Shown here: piece by piece, positions 7,821 to 16,435 of the stretch
Position numbering within the stretch: position 1 is the stretch's first letter
Layout of the letters: the number at the start of each line of letters is the position of its first letter
NCBI RefSeq assembly: GCF_022695985.1
Contig: NZ_JAAPBF010000029.1
Coordinates: forward strand, 1-55,169
DNA length: 55,169 bases
Source: Streptomyces sp. NP-1717
GTDB lineage: Bacteria; Actinomycetota; Actinomycetes; Streptomycetales; Streptomycetaceae
Direction of reading: 5' to 3'
The notes under the pieces: model-generated
Seen by the model: only the letters and a program-made list of their open reading frames with translations
The model's database searches: none
What the model was told of the DNA's origin: nothing
Program-made: the position numbers and the translations under genes

Positions 7821-8434
7821 ACGTCAAGGGCAAGGCCTGGCTGGTGGCCGGCGCCGTGTGCGCCGGCGTGTGGCTCGTGCAGAACGGCTCGCGGACCGTC
7901 ACCCCGCCGATCCCGTCGGCCGCCCAGGCGTTCGCCGCCGGGCCGGGTTTCCACACGGACGCCGCCGCCGACCCGATGCCCGCGTCGCGGCCCGTACGGC
8001 TGCGGATACCCGGGATAGGTGTCGACGCCCCCGTCACCCGGCTCGGTCTGGCGAAGGACGGCAGTCTCGACGTCCCGCCTGCCGGGAAGGGCGATGTCGC
8101 GGGCTGGTTCAAGGACGGCACCACCCCGGGCGCCAAGGGCACGGCGATCGTCGCGGGCCATGTGGACAACGCGCGCGGTCCGGCCGTCTTCTACAGCCTG
8201 GGCACGCTGGAGAAGGGCCAGCGGATCGAGGTCACCCGTGAGGACCGGCGGACCGCCGTGTTCACGGTCGACGCCGTGGAGGTCTACGACAACGCCGACT
8301 TCCCCGACCAGAAGGTCTACGGGAAGAAGGACCGGGCCGAACTGCGGGTGATCACCTGCGGTGGCGGATTCTCCGAGAAGACCGGCTACCGGGGCAACGT
8401 CGTGACGTACGCGCACCTCATCGGCGTCCGGTGA
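7817..8434 (+). CDS. class F sortase
   Basis: The protein has 205 residues. An uncleaved N-terminal signal-anchor (about residues 4-22) is followed by the sortase barrel. The catalytic His is in IVAGHVDN, the catalytic Cys in LRVITCGGGF, and the Arg in TGYRGNVVTYAHLI, giving the complete His-Cys-Arg set. The short TCGGGF form fits class F, the actinobacterial type usually encoded next to small secreted proteins. Sortases cleave a C-terminal sorting signal and link the protein to the cell wall. The likely substrate is the preceding gene. The ATG at 7817 has GAGG seven bases upstream and overlaps a mini-ORF. The stop is 27 bp from the convergent permease gene. Confidence 0.93.
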   Translation: MNVKGKAWLVAGAVCAGVWLVQNGSRTVTPPIPSAAQAFAAGPGFHTDAAADPMPASRPVRLRIPGIGVDAPVTRLGLAKDGSLDVPPAGKGDVAGWFKDGTTPGAKGTAIVAGHVDNARGPAVFYSLGTLEKGQRIEVTREDRRTAVFTVDAVEVYDNADFPDQKVYGKKDRAELRVITCGGGFSEKTGYRGNVVTYAHLIGVR

Positions 8435-8461
8435 TCCACCAGGGGGCGAACCGGCGGCTGT

Positions 8462-9241
8462 TCAGGCCGTCCACTGGTCGAACGCGAGCTTCGCGACCAG
8501 CGAGAACACCACGACGAGCAGTACCCCGCGGACGAACTCACTGCCCTTCCTGAGCGCCGTCCGCGCGCCGAACATGCCGCCCGCCAGGTTGAACACCGCC
8601 ATCAGCGCGGCCAGTTGCCACAACACGGTGCCCTGGTACGCGAACATCGCGAGCGCCCCGCCGTTGGTGCAGACGTTGACGATCTTCGCGGTCGCCGACG
8701 CCGTCACCAGGTCCAGGTGCAGTACGGCGGTCAGCGCCAGTACGAGGAACGTGCCCGTGCCGGGACCGAACAGCCCGTCGTAGAAGCCGATACCGCCGCC
8801 GACGAGGACGATCGCGGTGACGTGCCGGCCCCGGGAGACCGGCCCGCCCGCCTGCGCCCTGCCGAAGGCGGGCCGCAGCATCACGAAGGCCGCGACCCCG
8901 AGCAGCACCACCATGATCACGGGGCGCAGGACGTCGCTGCTGATCCCGGCGGCGAAGAACGCCCCCGCCATCGACCCGGCGAGCGCCATGAGCCCGATCC
9001 GTACGGCGCTCCTCACGTCCACGGGCGCCTTGCGCACATAGGTGACGGCGGCGCCGGTGGTGCCGACGATCGCCACGGCCTTGTTCGTACCGAGGATGTG
9101 GGCCGCCGGGACGTTCGGCAGACCGAGCAACAGCGCGGGCAGGAGCAGCAGTCCGCCCCCGCCCACCACGGCGTCGATCCAGCCGGCGGCGGCTGCCGCG
9201 AGGCAGAGGACGACGATCATGGTCAGGGATATCTCGGGCAT
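8462..9241 (-). CDS. TSUP/TauE-SafE family membrane permease
   Basis: From the ATG at 9241 the protein has 259 residues. It opens with a hydrophobic helix and the family signature AGWIDAVVGGGGLLLLPALL, and the second half repeats it as GGIGFYDGLFGPGTGTFL. About eight membrane helices are visible. These proteins export or import sulfite, sulfonates or related small organic anions. The longer frame to 9424 is rejected because the added residues are Arg/Pro-rich antisense-type sequence. It is divergent from the nitrite reductase cluster, with 203 bp between them. A role in nitrite or sulfite handling next to siroheme enzymes is possible but unproven. Confidence 0.9.
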   Translation of the reverse strand: MPEISLTMIVVLCLAAAAAGWIDAVVGGGGLLLLPALLLGLPNVPAAHILGTNKAVAIVGTTGAAVTYVRKAPVDVRSAVRIGLMALAGSMAGAFFAAGISSDVLRPVIMVVLLGVAAFVMLRPAFGRAQAGGPVSRGRHVTAIVLVGGGIGFYDGLFGPGTGTFLVLALTAVLHLDLVTASATAKIVNVCTNGGALAMFAYQGTVLWQLAALMAVFNLAGGMFGARTALRKGSEFVRGVLLVVVFSLVAKLAFDQWTA

Positions 9242-9395
9242 GATCGCGAGCCTATGGGACGACCGGATGGCCCTCACACGGATTCGGGGTGAGGTGGGAC
9301 ACGCCGCCGCGCGCTCGCGCCGGTGCCCCCGCGACCAGGCAGGACGCGGCCTCACACCCCGTGCCGGCGCACGCTGAGCGCAGCGTTCCGAGCGG

Positions 9396-9422
9396 GAAAC
9401 AGTGGTGGTGCCGCCGGGTAAC
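9396..9422. promoter_or_regulatory. weak GlnR-like motif upstream of the nitrite reductase cluster
   Basis: GAAAC (9396-9400) and GTAAC (9418-9422) are spaced so that a degenerate five-base half-site falls midway, with six bases on each side. GlnR sites are built from GTNAC and GAAAC half-sites with six-base spacers, and nirB is a GlnR target in S. coelicolor. The match is incomplete. Its distance to the ATG at 9445 is 22 bp. Confidence 0.35.
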
Positions 9423-9444
9423 ACCGGCCGAGCAGTCTGCGGAC

Positions 9445-10791
9445 ATGGCAGCTGACGGCAGGGCGACGGAGATCGTGGTGATCGGCGGGGGCACGGCCGG
9501 CGTACGGCTGGCCCAGCGCCTCGCCGCCACCGGTGCCGCCCCCGGCACCGGCACCGCGACGGCCGTCACCCTGCTCGGCGAGGAACCGCACGCCCCGTAC
9601 AACCGGGTCCTGCTCGGCGAGGTGCTAGCCGGGCGGTACGGACCCGATGTCATCTCCCTGCCGCCGGCGCCCGGCACCGTACGGCGCGGTGTCCGGGCGG
9701 TCCGGATCGACCGCGCCGACCGGCTGGTGCGGTGCGACGACGGCAGCGTGGTCCCGTACGACCGGCTGGTCCTCGCGACCGGCTCGAACCCCGTCCTGCC
9801 GGCCCTGCGCGGGCTCCGGCGGCCGGACCAGGACGGTCTGCCGGCCGGGGTGCACTCCTTCCGGACCATGGACGACTGCCTCGCGCTGTCGTCGGCGGTA
9901 CGGCCGGGTACCCGCGCCGTCGTCATCGGCGGCGGGCTCCTCGGGGTCTCGGCGGCCCGCGCGCTCGCGGAGCGCGGCGCCCAGGTGGTGCTCGCCCAGC
10001 AGGGCGAATACCTGATGGAGCGTCAACTCGACCGCTCGGGTTCGCTGTTGCTCAGGGCCCATCTGGAGTCGTGGGGCGTGGAGGTCCACACGGAGTGCCG
10101 CGTACGGGGACTCGTGCTCGACGGGACCGAGAGCGGCCCCGGCTCCGGTCACGGCAACGGCAACGGCCGGCCGGCCGCCGTCGAACTCGCAGACGGCTTC
10201 CGGCTCGACGCCGAACTCACCGTCCTGGCCTGCGGCGTACGGCCCCGCACCGGACTCGCCCGCGAGGCCGGGCTCGACGTCCGGCGCGGCATCGTCGTGG
10301 ACGACGAGCTGAGGACGTCGGACCCGTACATCCACGCGATCGGGGACTGCGCGGAACACGGGGAGCGGCTCTACGGTCTCGCCGGGGCCGCCATCGAGCA
10401 GGCCGACGCGCTGGCCCGGTCGCTCACGGCCGGCCCGGCCGGGGCCCCGGCCGCGCGCTACACCGGCACCCGCGTCCTCACCCGGCTCACCCTCGCCGCC
10501 CTCGGCGGCCCCACCCCCCAAGTGCCGCCCGCCAAACAGCCGTCCGGACCGCTCGATCTCGCCGCGTTCGGCGAGACGACACCCCTGCCCGGCGACGACG
10601 TCGTCCAGCTCACCGACGCCACCCGCGGTGCCTACCGCAAGGTCGTCGTCCGGGGCGACCGTCTCGTCGGCGGCGTGCTCCTCGGCGATCTGACCACGAT
10701 CGGCGCGCTCGCCCGTACCTGGGAGGACGACGAACCGCTGCCGCCCACCACCCCGCTGCTCCACCTGCTCACTCCCGACGGAGGCTCCTGA
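9445..10791 (+). CDS. NirB-like FAD/NAD(P)-dependent oxidoreductase (nitrite reductase-associated)
   Basis: The protein has 448 residues from the ATG at 9445. It has two dinucleotide-binding domains (IVVIGGGTAGVRLAQRL at the N-terminus and AVVIGGGLLGVSAARAL around 155-170) and the conserved IHAIGDCAEH FAD loop. The C-terminal domain is of the NirB/rubredoxin-reductase type (AAFGETTPLPGDDVVQLTD). It corresponds to the flavoprotein half of NirB and lacks siroheme and Fe-S motifs. It probably feeds electrons into the reductase encoded immediately downstream (one base between stop and next ATG). This duplicated flavoprotein ahead of nirB is the normal Streptomyces arrangement. Upstream in-frame starts (9289) add only atypical sequence. 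Confidence 0.9.
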   Translation: MAADGRATEIVVIGGGTAGVRLAQRLAATGAAPGTGTATAVTLLGEEPHAPYNRVLLGEVLAGRYGPDVISLPPAPGTVRRGVRAVRIDRADRLVRCDDGSVVPYDRLVLATGSNPVLPALRGLRRPDQDGLPAGVHSFRTMDDCLALSSAVRPGTRAVVIGGGLLGVSAARALAERGAQVVLAQQGEYLMERQLDRSGSLLLRAHLESWGVEVHTECRVRGLVLDGTESGPGSGHGNGNGRPAAVELADGFRLDAELTVLACGVRPRTGLAREAGLDVRRGIVVDDELRTSDPYIHAIGDCAEHGERLYGLAGAAIEQADALARSLTAGPAGAPAARYTGTRVLTRLTLAALGGPTPQVPPAKQPSGPLDLAAFGETTPLPGDDVVQLTDATRGAYRKVVVRGDRLVGGVLLGDLTTIGALARTWEDDEPLPPTTPLLHLLTPDGGS

Positions 10792-10792
10792 G

Positions 10793-13336
10793 ATGCCCGA
10801 CACAACGTCCCGCCCCACCATCGTGGTCGTCGGCCACGGCATGGTCGGCCAGCGGTTCCTCGAAGCCCTCGCCGAGCGCGGCACCACCGGCCGGGCCCGG
10901 GTCGTGGTGCTCTGCGAGGAGCCGCGACCCGCCTACGACCGGGTACGGCTCAGCTCGTACTTCGACGGCCGCACCCCCGACGAACTCTCCCTGGTCGAGC
11001 CGGACTTCATGGACAGGCACGGGATCGAGCTGCTTCTGGACGACCCGGCCGAGACCGTCGACCGCGCGGCGCGCACGGTCACCTCGCGCGCCGGGCTGAC
11101 CTTCACCTACGACACGCTCGTGCTGGCCACCGGCTCCTACCCCTTCGTACCGCCCGTGCCGGGCAGGGACGCCACCGGCTGCTTCGTCTACCGCACGATC
11201 GAGGACCTGCTGGCGATCGAGGAGTACGCGAAGACCGCCCGCACCGGCGCCGTGGTGGGCGGCGGGCTGCTCGGCCTGGAGGCGGCCGGCGCGTTGAAGG
11301 GGCTCGAACTCGACACGCACGTCGTGGAGTTCGCACCCCGGCTGATGCCCGTCCAGGTGGACGACGGCGGAGGAGCCGCGCTGCTGCGCACCATCGAGGA
11401 CATGGGACTGACGGTCCACACGGGCGTCGGCACGCAGGAGGTGACCACCGACGAGCGGGGCGCCGTCAACGGCATGACGCTGTCGGACGGTTCGGTTCTC
11501 GCGACCGATCTCGTCGTCTTCTCGGCGGGTATCAGGCCCCGTGACCGGCTCGCGCGCGACGCGGGGCTCCGGGTCGGCGAGCGCGGCGGTGTCGCGGTGG
11601 ACGAGCGGTGCCGTACGTCGGATCCGCGGATCTTCGCGATCGGCGAGTGCGCGCTCGCGGCGGACGGACGGGTGTACGGGCTGGTGGCGCCGGGCTACGA
11701 GATGGCGCGGACGGCGGCGGACGCGATCGCCGAAGTCACGGAGAACGCGAACGAGTTCACCGGCGCCGACCTGTCCACGAAGCTCAAACTGCTCGGGGTG
11801 GACGTCGCCTCCTTCGGCGACGCCCACGGCGCCGCCCCCGGCTGTCTCGACGTCGTGTACGCGGACTCCCGCTCCGGCGTCTACAAGAAGGTCGTCGTCG
11901 GCCCGGACGGCGCGCTGCTCGGGGGTGTGCTGGTCGGTGACGCCGACGCGTACGGCATGCTGCGCCCGCTGACCGGTTCCGTGCCGCCCGTACCGCCGGA
12001 ACAGCTCGTCCTGCCGCCGGGGGTCGGGGCGCCGGCAGCGCTCGGTCCGGGCTCGCTGCCGGACACCGCGGTGGTCTGCAGCTGTCACAACGTGACGAAG
12101 GGCGCGATCGCCGCGTGCGCGACGCTTCCGGAGGTGAAGAAGTGCACCAGGGCCGGTACGGGCTGCGGCAGTTGCCTGAAGGTGATCGGCCAGCTCCTGC
12201 CCGCGTCCGGCGACAGCGGGCTCTGCGGCTGCTTCAAGCACACACGCGGCGAGCTGTACGAGATCGTGCGGACCCTGCGCGTGACGTCGTACGCCTCGCT
12301 GCTGGACTCGCACGGCCGCGAGGGCGCGCGCGGCGGTGACGGCTGCGAGGTCTGCAAGCCGACGGTCGCCTCGATCATCGCCTCCCTCGCGCCGACCCTG
12401 GGGCTGAGCGGTCATGTCCTGGACGGCGAACAGGCCGCGCTCCAGGACACCAACGACCACTTCCTGGCCAACTTGCAGCGCAATGGCTCGTACTCGATCG
12501 TGCCGCGCATCCCGGGCGGCGAGATCACGCCGGAGAAACTGATCGTGATCGGTGAGGTGGCACGGGACTTCGGGCTCTACACGAAGATCACGGGCGGTCA
12601 GCGCATCGACCTCTTCGGTGCGCGGGTCGACCAACTGCCTCGGATCTGGGACCGGTTGGTCCGGGCGGGCTTCGAGTCCGGGCACGCGTACGGGAAGGCG
12701 CTGCGGACGGTGAAGTCGTGCGTCGGCCAGACCTGGTGCCGCTACGGGGTGCAGGACTCGGTGAAGATGGCCATCGATCTGGAGCTGCGCTACCGGGGGC
12801 TGCGCGCGCCGCACAAGCTCAAGTCGGCGGTCTCGGGCTGCGCCCGGGAGTGCGCCGAGGCGCGCGGCAAGGACTTCGGGATCATCGCGACGGCGGAGGG
12901 CTGGAATCTCTACGTCGGCGGCAACGGCGGAGCCGAGCCGCGCCACGCGGACCTGCTGGCGCGGGATCTGGACGACGAGTCGCTGGTGCGGCTGATCGAC
13001 CGCTTCCTGATGTTCTACATCCGCACCGCCGACCGGCTGGAGCGCACGTCGGCGTGGCTGGGCCGGATCGAGGGCGGTCTCGACCACGTGCGGGACGTCG
13101 TCGTCCACGACTCGCTGGGTCTGTGCGGCGAGTTGGAGAAGCTGATGGCCGACCATGTGGCGGGCTACCGCGACGAGTGGGCCGAGACGCTGGACGACCC
13201 GGAGCGGCTGCGCCGCTTCGTCTCCTTCGTCAACGCGCCGGACGCGCCGGATCCGACGGTGCGGTTCGTGCCGGAGCGCGACCAGGTGAAGCCGGATCTG
13301 ACATTTCTGACCCTGGAAGGGGTGACAGCCCGATGA
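10793..13336 (+). CDS. nirB: assimilatory nitrite reductase [NAD(P)H] large subunit
   Basis: The protein has 847 residues, the usual NirB length. Order of domains: FAD/NAD(P)-binding module (IVVVGHGMVGQRFLEAL, and AVVGGGLLGLEAAGAL near 155), then a BFD-like [2Fe-2S] domain around 426-465 (VVCSCHNVTKG, CTRAGTGCGSC), then the sulfite/nitrite reductase domain. The siroheme-[4Fe-4S] ligands are Cys643, Cys649, Cys683 and Cys687 (SCVGQTWC and SGCARECAEA). The enzyme reduces nitrite to ammonia with six electrons in the cytoplasm. The stop overlaps the nirD start (ATGA), indicating translational coupling. A GlnR-like motif precedes the cluster. Confidence 0.97.
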   Translation: MPDTTSRPTIVVVGHGMVGQRFLEALAERGTTGRARVVVLCEEPRPAYDRVRLSSYFDGRTPDELSLVEPDFMDRHGIELLLDDPAETVDRAARTVTSRAGLTFTYDTLVLATGSYPFVPPVPGRDATGCFVYRTIEDLLAIEEYAKTARTGAVVGGGLLGLEAAGALKGLELDTHVVEFAPRLMPVQVDDGGGAALLRTIEDMGLTVHTGVGTQEVTTDERGAVNGMTLSDGSVLATDLVVFSAGIRPRDRLARDAGLRVGERGGVAVDERCRTSDPRIFAIGECALAADGRVYGLVAPGYEMARTAADAIAEVTENANEFTGADLSTKLKLLGVDVASFGDAHGAAPGCLDVVYADSRSGVYKKVVVGPDGALLGGVLVGDADAYGMLRPLTGSVPPVPPEQLVLPPGVGAPAALGPGSLPDTAVVCSCHNVTKGAIAACATLPEVKKCTRAGTGCGSCLKVIGQLLPASGDSGLCGCFKHTRGELYEIVRTLRVTSYASLLDSHGREGARGGDGCEVCKPTVASIIASLAPTLGLSGHVLDGEQAALQDTNDHFLANLQRNGSYSIVPRIPGGEITPEKLIVIGEVARDFGLYTKITGGQRIDLFGARVDQLPRIWDRLVRAGFESGHAYGKALRTVKSCVGQTWCRYGVQDSVKMAIDLELRYRGLRAPHKLKSAVSGCARECAEARGKDFGIIATAEGWNLYVGGNGGAEPRHADLLARDLDDESLVRLIDRFLMFYIRTADRLERTSAWLGRIEGGLDHVRDVVVHDSLGLCGELEKLMADHVAGYRDEWAETLDDPERLRRFVSFVNAPDAPDPTVRFVPERDQVKPDLTFLTLEGVTAR

Positions 13337-13728
13337 GCACGCACACGATGAGTCCCGTGACTCCCACGAGCCCGCCGGACCTGACGGCCGGCCTGGTGGG
13401 GGCGACCCTGCAACTGCGCCTCGGCGGGGCCTGGTTCCCGGTCTGCGACCGGTCCGCGCTCATCGCGGGCCGGGGCGTGGCCGCGCTGCTGCCGGACGGC
13501 CGGCAGGTGGCGCTCTTCATGGACCGGGCGGGCCGTACGTACGCGATCGACAACCGCGACCCGTACTCCGGCGCCCAGGTGCTGTCGCGCGGGCTGACCG
13601 GCACCCAGGACGGCCGTGCGTTCGTGGCGTCGCCGCTGCTGAAGCAGCGTTTCGACCTGGAGACGGGGCGCTGTCTGGACGACGACTCGGTGACGGTGAC
13701 GGTCTACGCCACCCGCGTCACATCCTGA
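13333..13728 (+). CDS. nirD: nitrite reductase small subunit
   Basis: The protein has 131 residues with a Rieske-like fold typical of NirD: VCDRSALIAGRGVAALLPDG, then IDNRDPYSGAQVLSRGL, then VASPLLKQRFDLETGRCLDD. The Cys/His ligands of true Rieske proteins are absent, as expected for NirD, so it holds no cluster and acts as the accessory subunit of NirB. The start ATG overlaps the nirB stop by four bases. The N-terminus carries about 15 extra Ser/Thr/Pro residues. Confidence 0.95.
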   Translation: MSTHTMSPVTPTSPPDLTAGLVGATLQLRLGGAWFPVCDRSALIAGRGVAALLPDGRQVALFMDRAGRTYAIDNRDPYSGAQVLSRGLTGTQDGRAFVASPLLKQRFDLETGRCLDDDSVTVTVYATRVTS

Positions 13729-13755
13729 GCGCCCCGCACCGCCACCGGGTCCAGA

Positions 13756-13788
13756 ACTCACCGGCAGTCACCTCCGTGTTCAGCCGGT
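13756..13788 (+). promoter_or_regulatory. weak PHO-box-like direct repeats
   Basis: Three consecutive 11-base units contain ACTCACC, GTCACC and GTTCAGC. The first and third are exactly 22 bases apart, while the middle one is out of step by one base. PhoP of Streptomyces binds 11-base direct repeats of GTTCACC type. The next gene is a PhoX-like phosphatase, so a phosphate-control site would make sense, but the match is imperfect. Confidence 0.3.
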
Positions 13789-13859
13789 GGCCATCGGGCC
13801 GCTCTATGTTTCTCGCTGCACGCGACCGCACATCCACCCCACCCCCATGGAGCGGCCCA

Positions 13860-15020
13860 GTGGAACGTCGCAATTTTCTGCGTGGAGCGATCGTCACCGG
13901 CTCCGCCGCCGCACTCGGCGGCACACTCTGGCGCGGCGCAGCGTACGCCGACCCCGCGCAGCCCGGCGCGGGACCGTACGGCGCGCTCGTCCCGGCCGAC
14001 GGCAACAACATCCGGCTGCCCGCCGGATTCACCAGCCGGGTGGTCGCCCGGTCCGGGCAGACCGTCCCCGGCACGTCGTACACCTGGCACAACGCCCCTG
14101 ACGGCGGCGCCTGTTACGCCGACGGCGGCGGCTGGATCTATGTCTCGAACTCGGAGATCAACCCCTCCGGCGGTGCGGGCGCGATCCGGTTCTCCGCGGC
14201 CGGCGCGATCACCGGCGCGTACCGGATCCTCTCCGGCACCCGGCAGAACTGCGCGGGCGGCAGCACGCCGTGGAACACCTGGCTGTCCTGCGAGGAGGTG
14301 GACCGCGGGTATGTGTACGAGACCGACCCGTGGGGCGTCGACGCGGCGGTACGGCGCGACGCGATGGGCCGCTTCAAGCACGAGGCCGCCGCGGCCGACC
14401 CGGTGCGCCGGGTGATCTATCTGACCGAGGACGAGTCGAACGGGTGCTTCTACCGTTTCACTCCCACCACGTGGGGCGATCTCTCCTCGGGCACCCTCCA
14501 GGTGCTGCGGGCGGGCACCGCCACCTCGGGCTCCTTCACCTGGGCGACGGTGCCGGACCCGGACGGCTCGCCGACCCTCACCCGTGACCAGGTCTCGGGC
14601 GCCAAGCGGTTCAACGGCGGCGAGGGCTGCTACTACGCGGACGGCTCGGTGTGGTTCACCACGAAGGGCGACAACCGGGTCTGGCGGGTCGATCCGGCGG
14701 CGTCCACCTACGAGTTGACGTACGACGACTCGCTCGTCACCGGCGGCGGCGCCCCCCTGACCGGCGTCGACAACGTCACCGGCTCGTCGTCCGGTGATCT
14801 CTTCGTCGCGGAGGACGGCGGGAACCTGGAGATCTGCGTGATCACGCCGGACGACGTCGTCGCGCCGTTCCTGCGCGTCGGCGGGCAGTCCGGCTCAGAG
14901 ATCACCGGTCCGGCGTTCTCGCCGGACGGCTCGCGGCTGTACTTCTCCAGCCAGCGCGGCACGAGCGGCAGTTCGTCGGGCGGCATCACGTACGAGGTGA
15001 CGGGGCCGTTCCGGACGTAG
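13860..15020 (+). CDS. Tat-exported PhoX/DUF839-type alkaline phosphatase-like protein
   Basis: From the GTG at 13860 (GGAG seven bases upstream) the protein has 386 residues. The N-terminus is a twin-arginine signal: ERRNFLRGAIVTGSAAALGG, with cleavage near AYADP. The mature protein matches the PhoX/DUF839 family: RLPAGFTSRVVARSG, WLSCEEVDRGYVYETDP, GRFKHEAAAADP, YLTEDESNGCFYRF and NGGEGCYYADGSVWFTTKGD. PhoX enzymes are Ca/Fe-dependent secreted phosphatases folded as a beta-propeller. The protein is on the short side for classical PhoX, and the substrate is not proven. The last 35 bases overlap the 3' end of the convergent regulator gene. Confidence 0.88.
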   Translation: MERRNFLRGAIVTGSAAALGGTLWRGAAYADPAQPGAGPYGALVPADGNNIRLPAGFTSRVVARSGQTVPGTSYTWHNAPDGGACYADGGGWIYVSNSEINPSGGAGAIRFSAAGAITGAYRILSGTRQNCAGGSTPWNTWLSCEEVDRGYVYETDPWGVDAAVRRDAMGRFKHEAAAADPVRRVIYLTEDESNGCFYRFTPTTWGDLSSGTLQVLRAGTATSGSFTWATVPDPDGSPTLTRDQVSGAKRFNGGEGCYYADGSVWFTTKGDNRVWRVDPAASTYELTYDDSLVTGGGAPLTGVDNVTGSSSGDLFVAEDGGNLEICVITPDDVVAPFLRVGGQSGSEITGPAFSPDGSRLYFSSQRGTSGSSSGGITYEVTGPFRT

Positions 15021-16032
15021 CCCCGGTCCGCCGGATCCGTCCGTGCCCCGGCACACCCTGGGCGCCGCCGTTCAGCAGGGCGGCGCCCAGTGGGGTCAGC
15101 GTGTGCAGGACGGCGTTGCCGTGGCGCAGGGTCACCACCAGCCCCGCCTCGCGCAGGACGGACGCGTGCTGGCTGGCCGAGGCGAGCGACACCCCTGCCC
15201 TGCGGGCGAGTTCGCTGGTGGTCGTGCCGTGCTCGATGGCGCTCAGCACGGCCGAGCGCGTACGGCCCACCAGCCGGCCGAGGGAGGGCCCCGCCCCGCC
15301 GCCACGGCCGGCGGCGGCCGGCGCGTCCACCTGGGTGACGGGGTAGACCAGGACCGGCGGCAGTGTCGGATCGCGGTAGACGACCGGTGTCCCCCGGCAG
15401 AAGAAGGACGGCTGGAGCAGCAGGCCCCGCCCGTCGAGGAAGAGTTCGCGGTCCACCGGATAGTCGGCCTCCAGGACCGGCGCGCGCCAGCGGATCATCG
15501 GCGGGAGCGTGGCGAGCAGTTCGTCGGCGCCGCCGTCGAGCAGCGCCCGGCCCCGCACGACGCGGTCGGCCTCGGCGCGTGCCCGGATGTGCGGCCAGTA
15601 CGGCTCCACGGCCGCCCGGTGGTAGGCGCGCAGCGCGTCGGCGAGCCGGCCCAGGTCGGCCGGGTCGTCCTCTGAGAGCACGCCGGCCCTGGCGGGGAGG
15701 GCGGGCGGTCCGGAACCGAGCAGGGCCAGTTCCGTGCGGAGCTGCTCGCCCGGTGTCGCGCGCAGCGCTTCCAGCCCCTGCGCCAGCCCGAAGCGGCCCT
15801 GCGGGGGTGTCAGGAAGTCCGGGAAATAGCCGCGCCGCGGCACCAGCGCCCCGAGCAGACGCGTTTCACCTTTCAACCTCACGCGTGTTTCCGTGCGCCA
15901 TTCCCCGAAAGCGGGCGCGCCCCGCCGGTCCCGCAATCGGTGAAAGCTGAGAATCGATTCCCACAGCGGGTCGGGACCGGCGGCCGTCCGGACCGCGCCG
16001 AGGTCTCTCCCCGTAAAGTGAATTCGCAGCAC
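14986..16032 (-). CDS. winged-helix (ArsR-like) transcriptional regulator
   Basis: The protein has 348 residues from a GTG at 16032. The N-terminal ~230 residues form the conserved but uncharacterised domain seen in many Streptomyces regulators (MLRIHFTGRDLGAVRTA, GPDPLWESILSFHRLRDR, YPVDRELFLDGRGLLLQPSFF). The C-terminal part is a winged helix: LVGRTRSAVLSAIEHGTTTSELARRAGVSLASASQHASVL. Target genes are unknown. The last ~12 codons are antisense to the end of the phosphatase gene, so the two convergent coding regions really overlap (14986-15020). This tail (Arg/Gly/Thr-rich) is probably dispensable. Confidence 0.87.
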   Translation of the reverse strand: MLRIHFTGRDLGAVRTAAGPDPLWESILSFHRLRDRRGAPAFGEWRTETRVRLKGETRLLGALVPRRGYFPDFLTPPQGRFGLAQGLEALRATPGEQLRTELALLGSGPPALPARAGVLSEDDPADLGRLADALRAYHRAAVEPYWPHIRARAEADRVVRGRALLDGGADELLATLPPMIRWRAPVLEADYPVDRELFLDGRGLLLQPSFFCRGTPVVYRDPTLPPVLVYPVTQVDAPAAAGRGGGAGPSLGRLVGRTRSAVLSAIEHGTTTSELARRAGVSLASASQHASVLREAGLVVTLRHGNAVLHTLTPLGAALLNGGAQGVPGHGRIRRTGATSGTAPSPRT

Positions 16033-16435
16033 TTATCCCCCACTTGTTGCCTCTGTTGCGTCCGCAATCGCCCCCAGCGATGAGTATGCATGCCATCACA
16101 GGCCGTCACCACGGAGTTTCAGCCACAGTTGAAACGCGTCGCGCGCATTGGGTGCGAAACGAAAGGCTGTACCAGGTCAGGCGCGAAACCCGAGCCACCG
16201 AAAGGCGACTGAAGACCGTGGGGGGCTTTGCTCGCCAGGCGGCGGTCGGTGAGGGTTGCGGCTCCGTGCCCGGCCGGTGAATGGGGTGCGGCCGGTGGGT
16301 GGGGATCCACCGGCCGCACCCCGATTTGTTTCCGCGCCGCTCTTATCCATTGCGCGGTGAGCGACGGTAAGGCATTTCACATTCGGTGCCGTGCGGCAGG
16401 AAGCCTGGCACGGCACCGGCGGACGCGGCCCGGTG
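16033..16435. other. 403-bp intergenic region: regulator promoter side and ppdK terminator
   Basis: No gene is supported here. A plus-strand frame at 16044-16280 lacks family resemblance and a ribosome site. The stretch is poorer in GC near 16033-16200, as expected of promoter DNA for the minus-strand regulator. It has a short inverted repeat GTTTCA/TGAAAC around 16117-16136. The right part holds the 16-bp hairpin listed separately. Confidence 0.6.
16283..16322. terminator. strong hairpin terminator after ppdK
   Basis: Perfect 16-bp arms GGGGTGCGGCCGGTGG (16283-16298) and its complement (16307-16322) with an eight-base loop. It lies about 110 bp beyond the ppdK stop on the minus strand, and on the plus strand it is followed by a T-rich run (GATTTGTTT). 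Confidence 0.8.

Noticed and set aside
16044..16280. A 78-codon plus-strand frame before the ppdK terminator
   Set aside because: It has no ribosome site, no recognisable family and lies in promoter-like DNA, although the hairpin behind it made it tempting.
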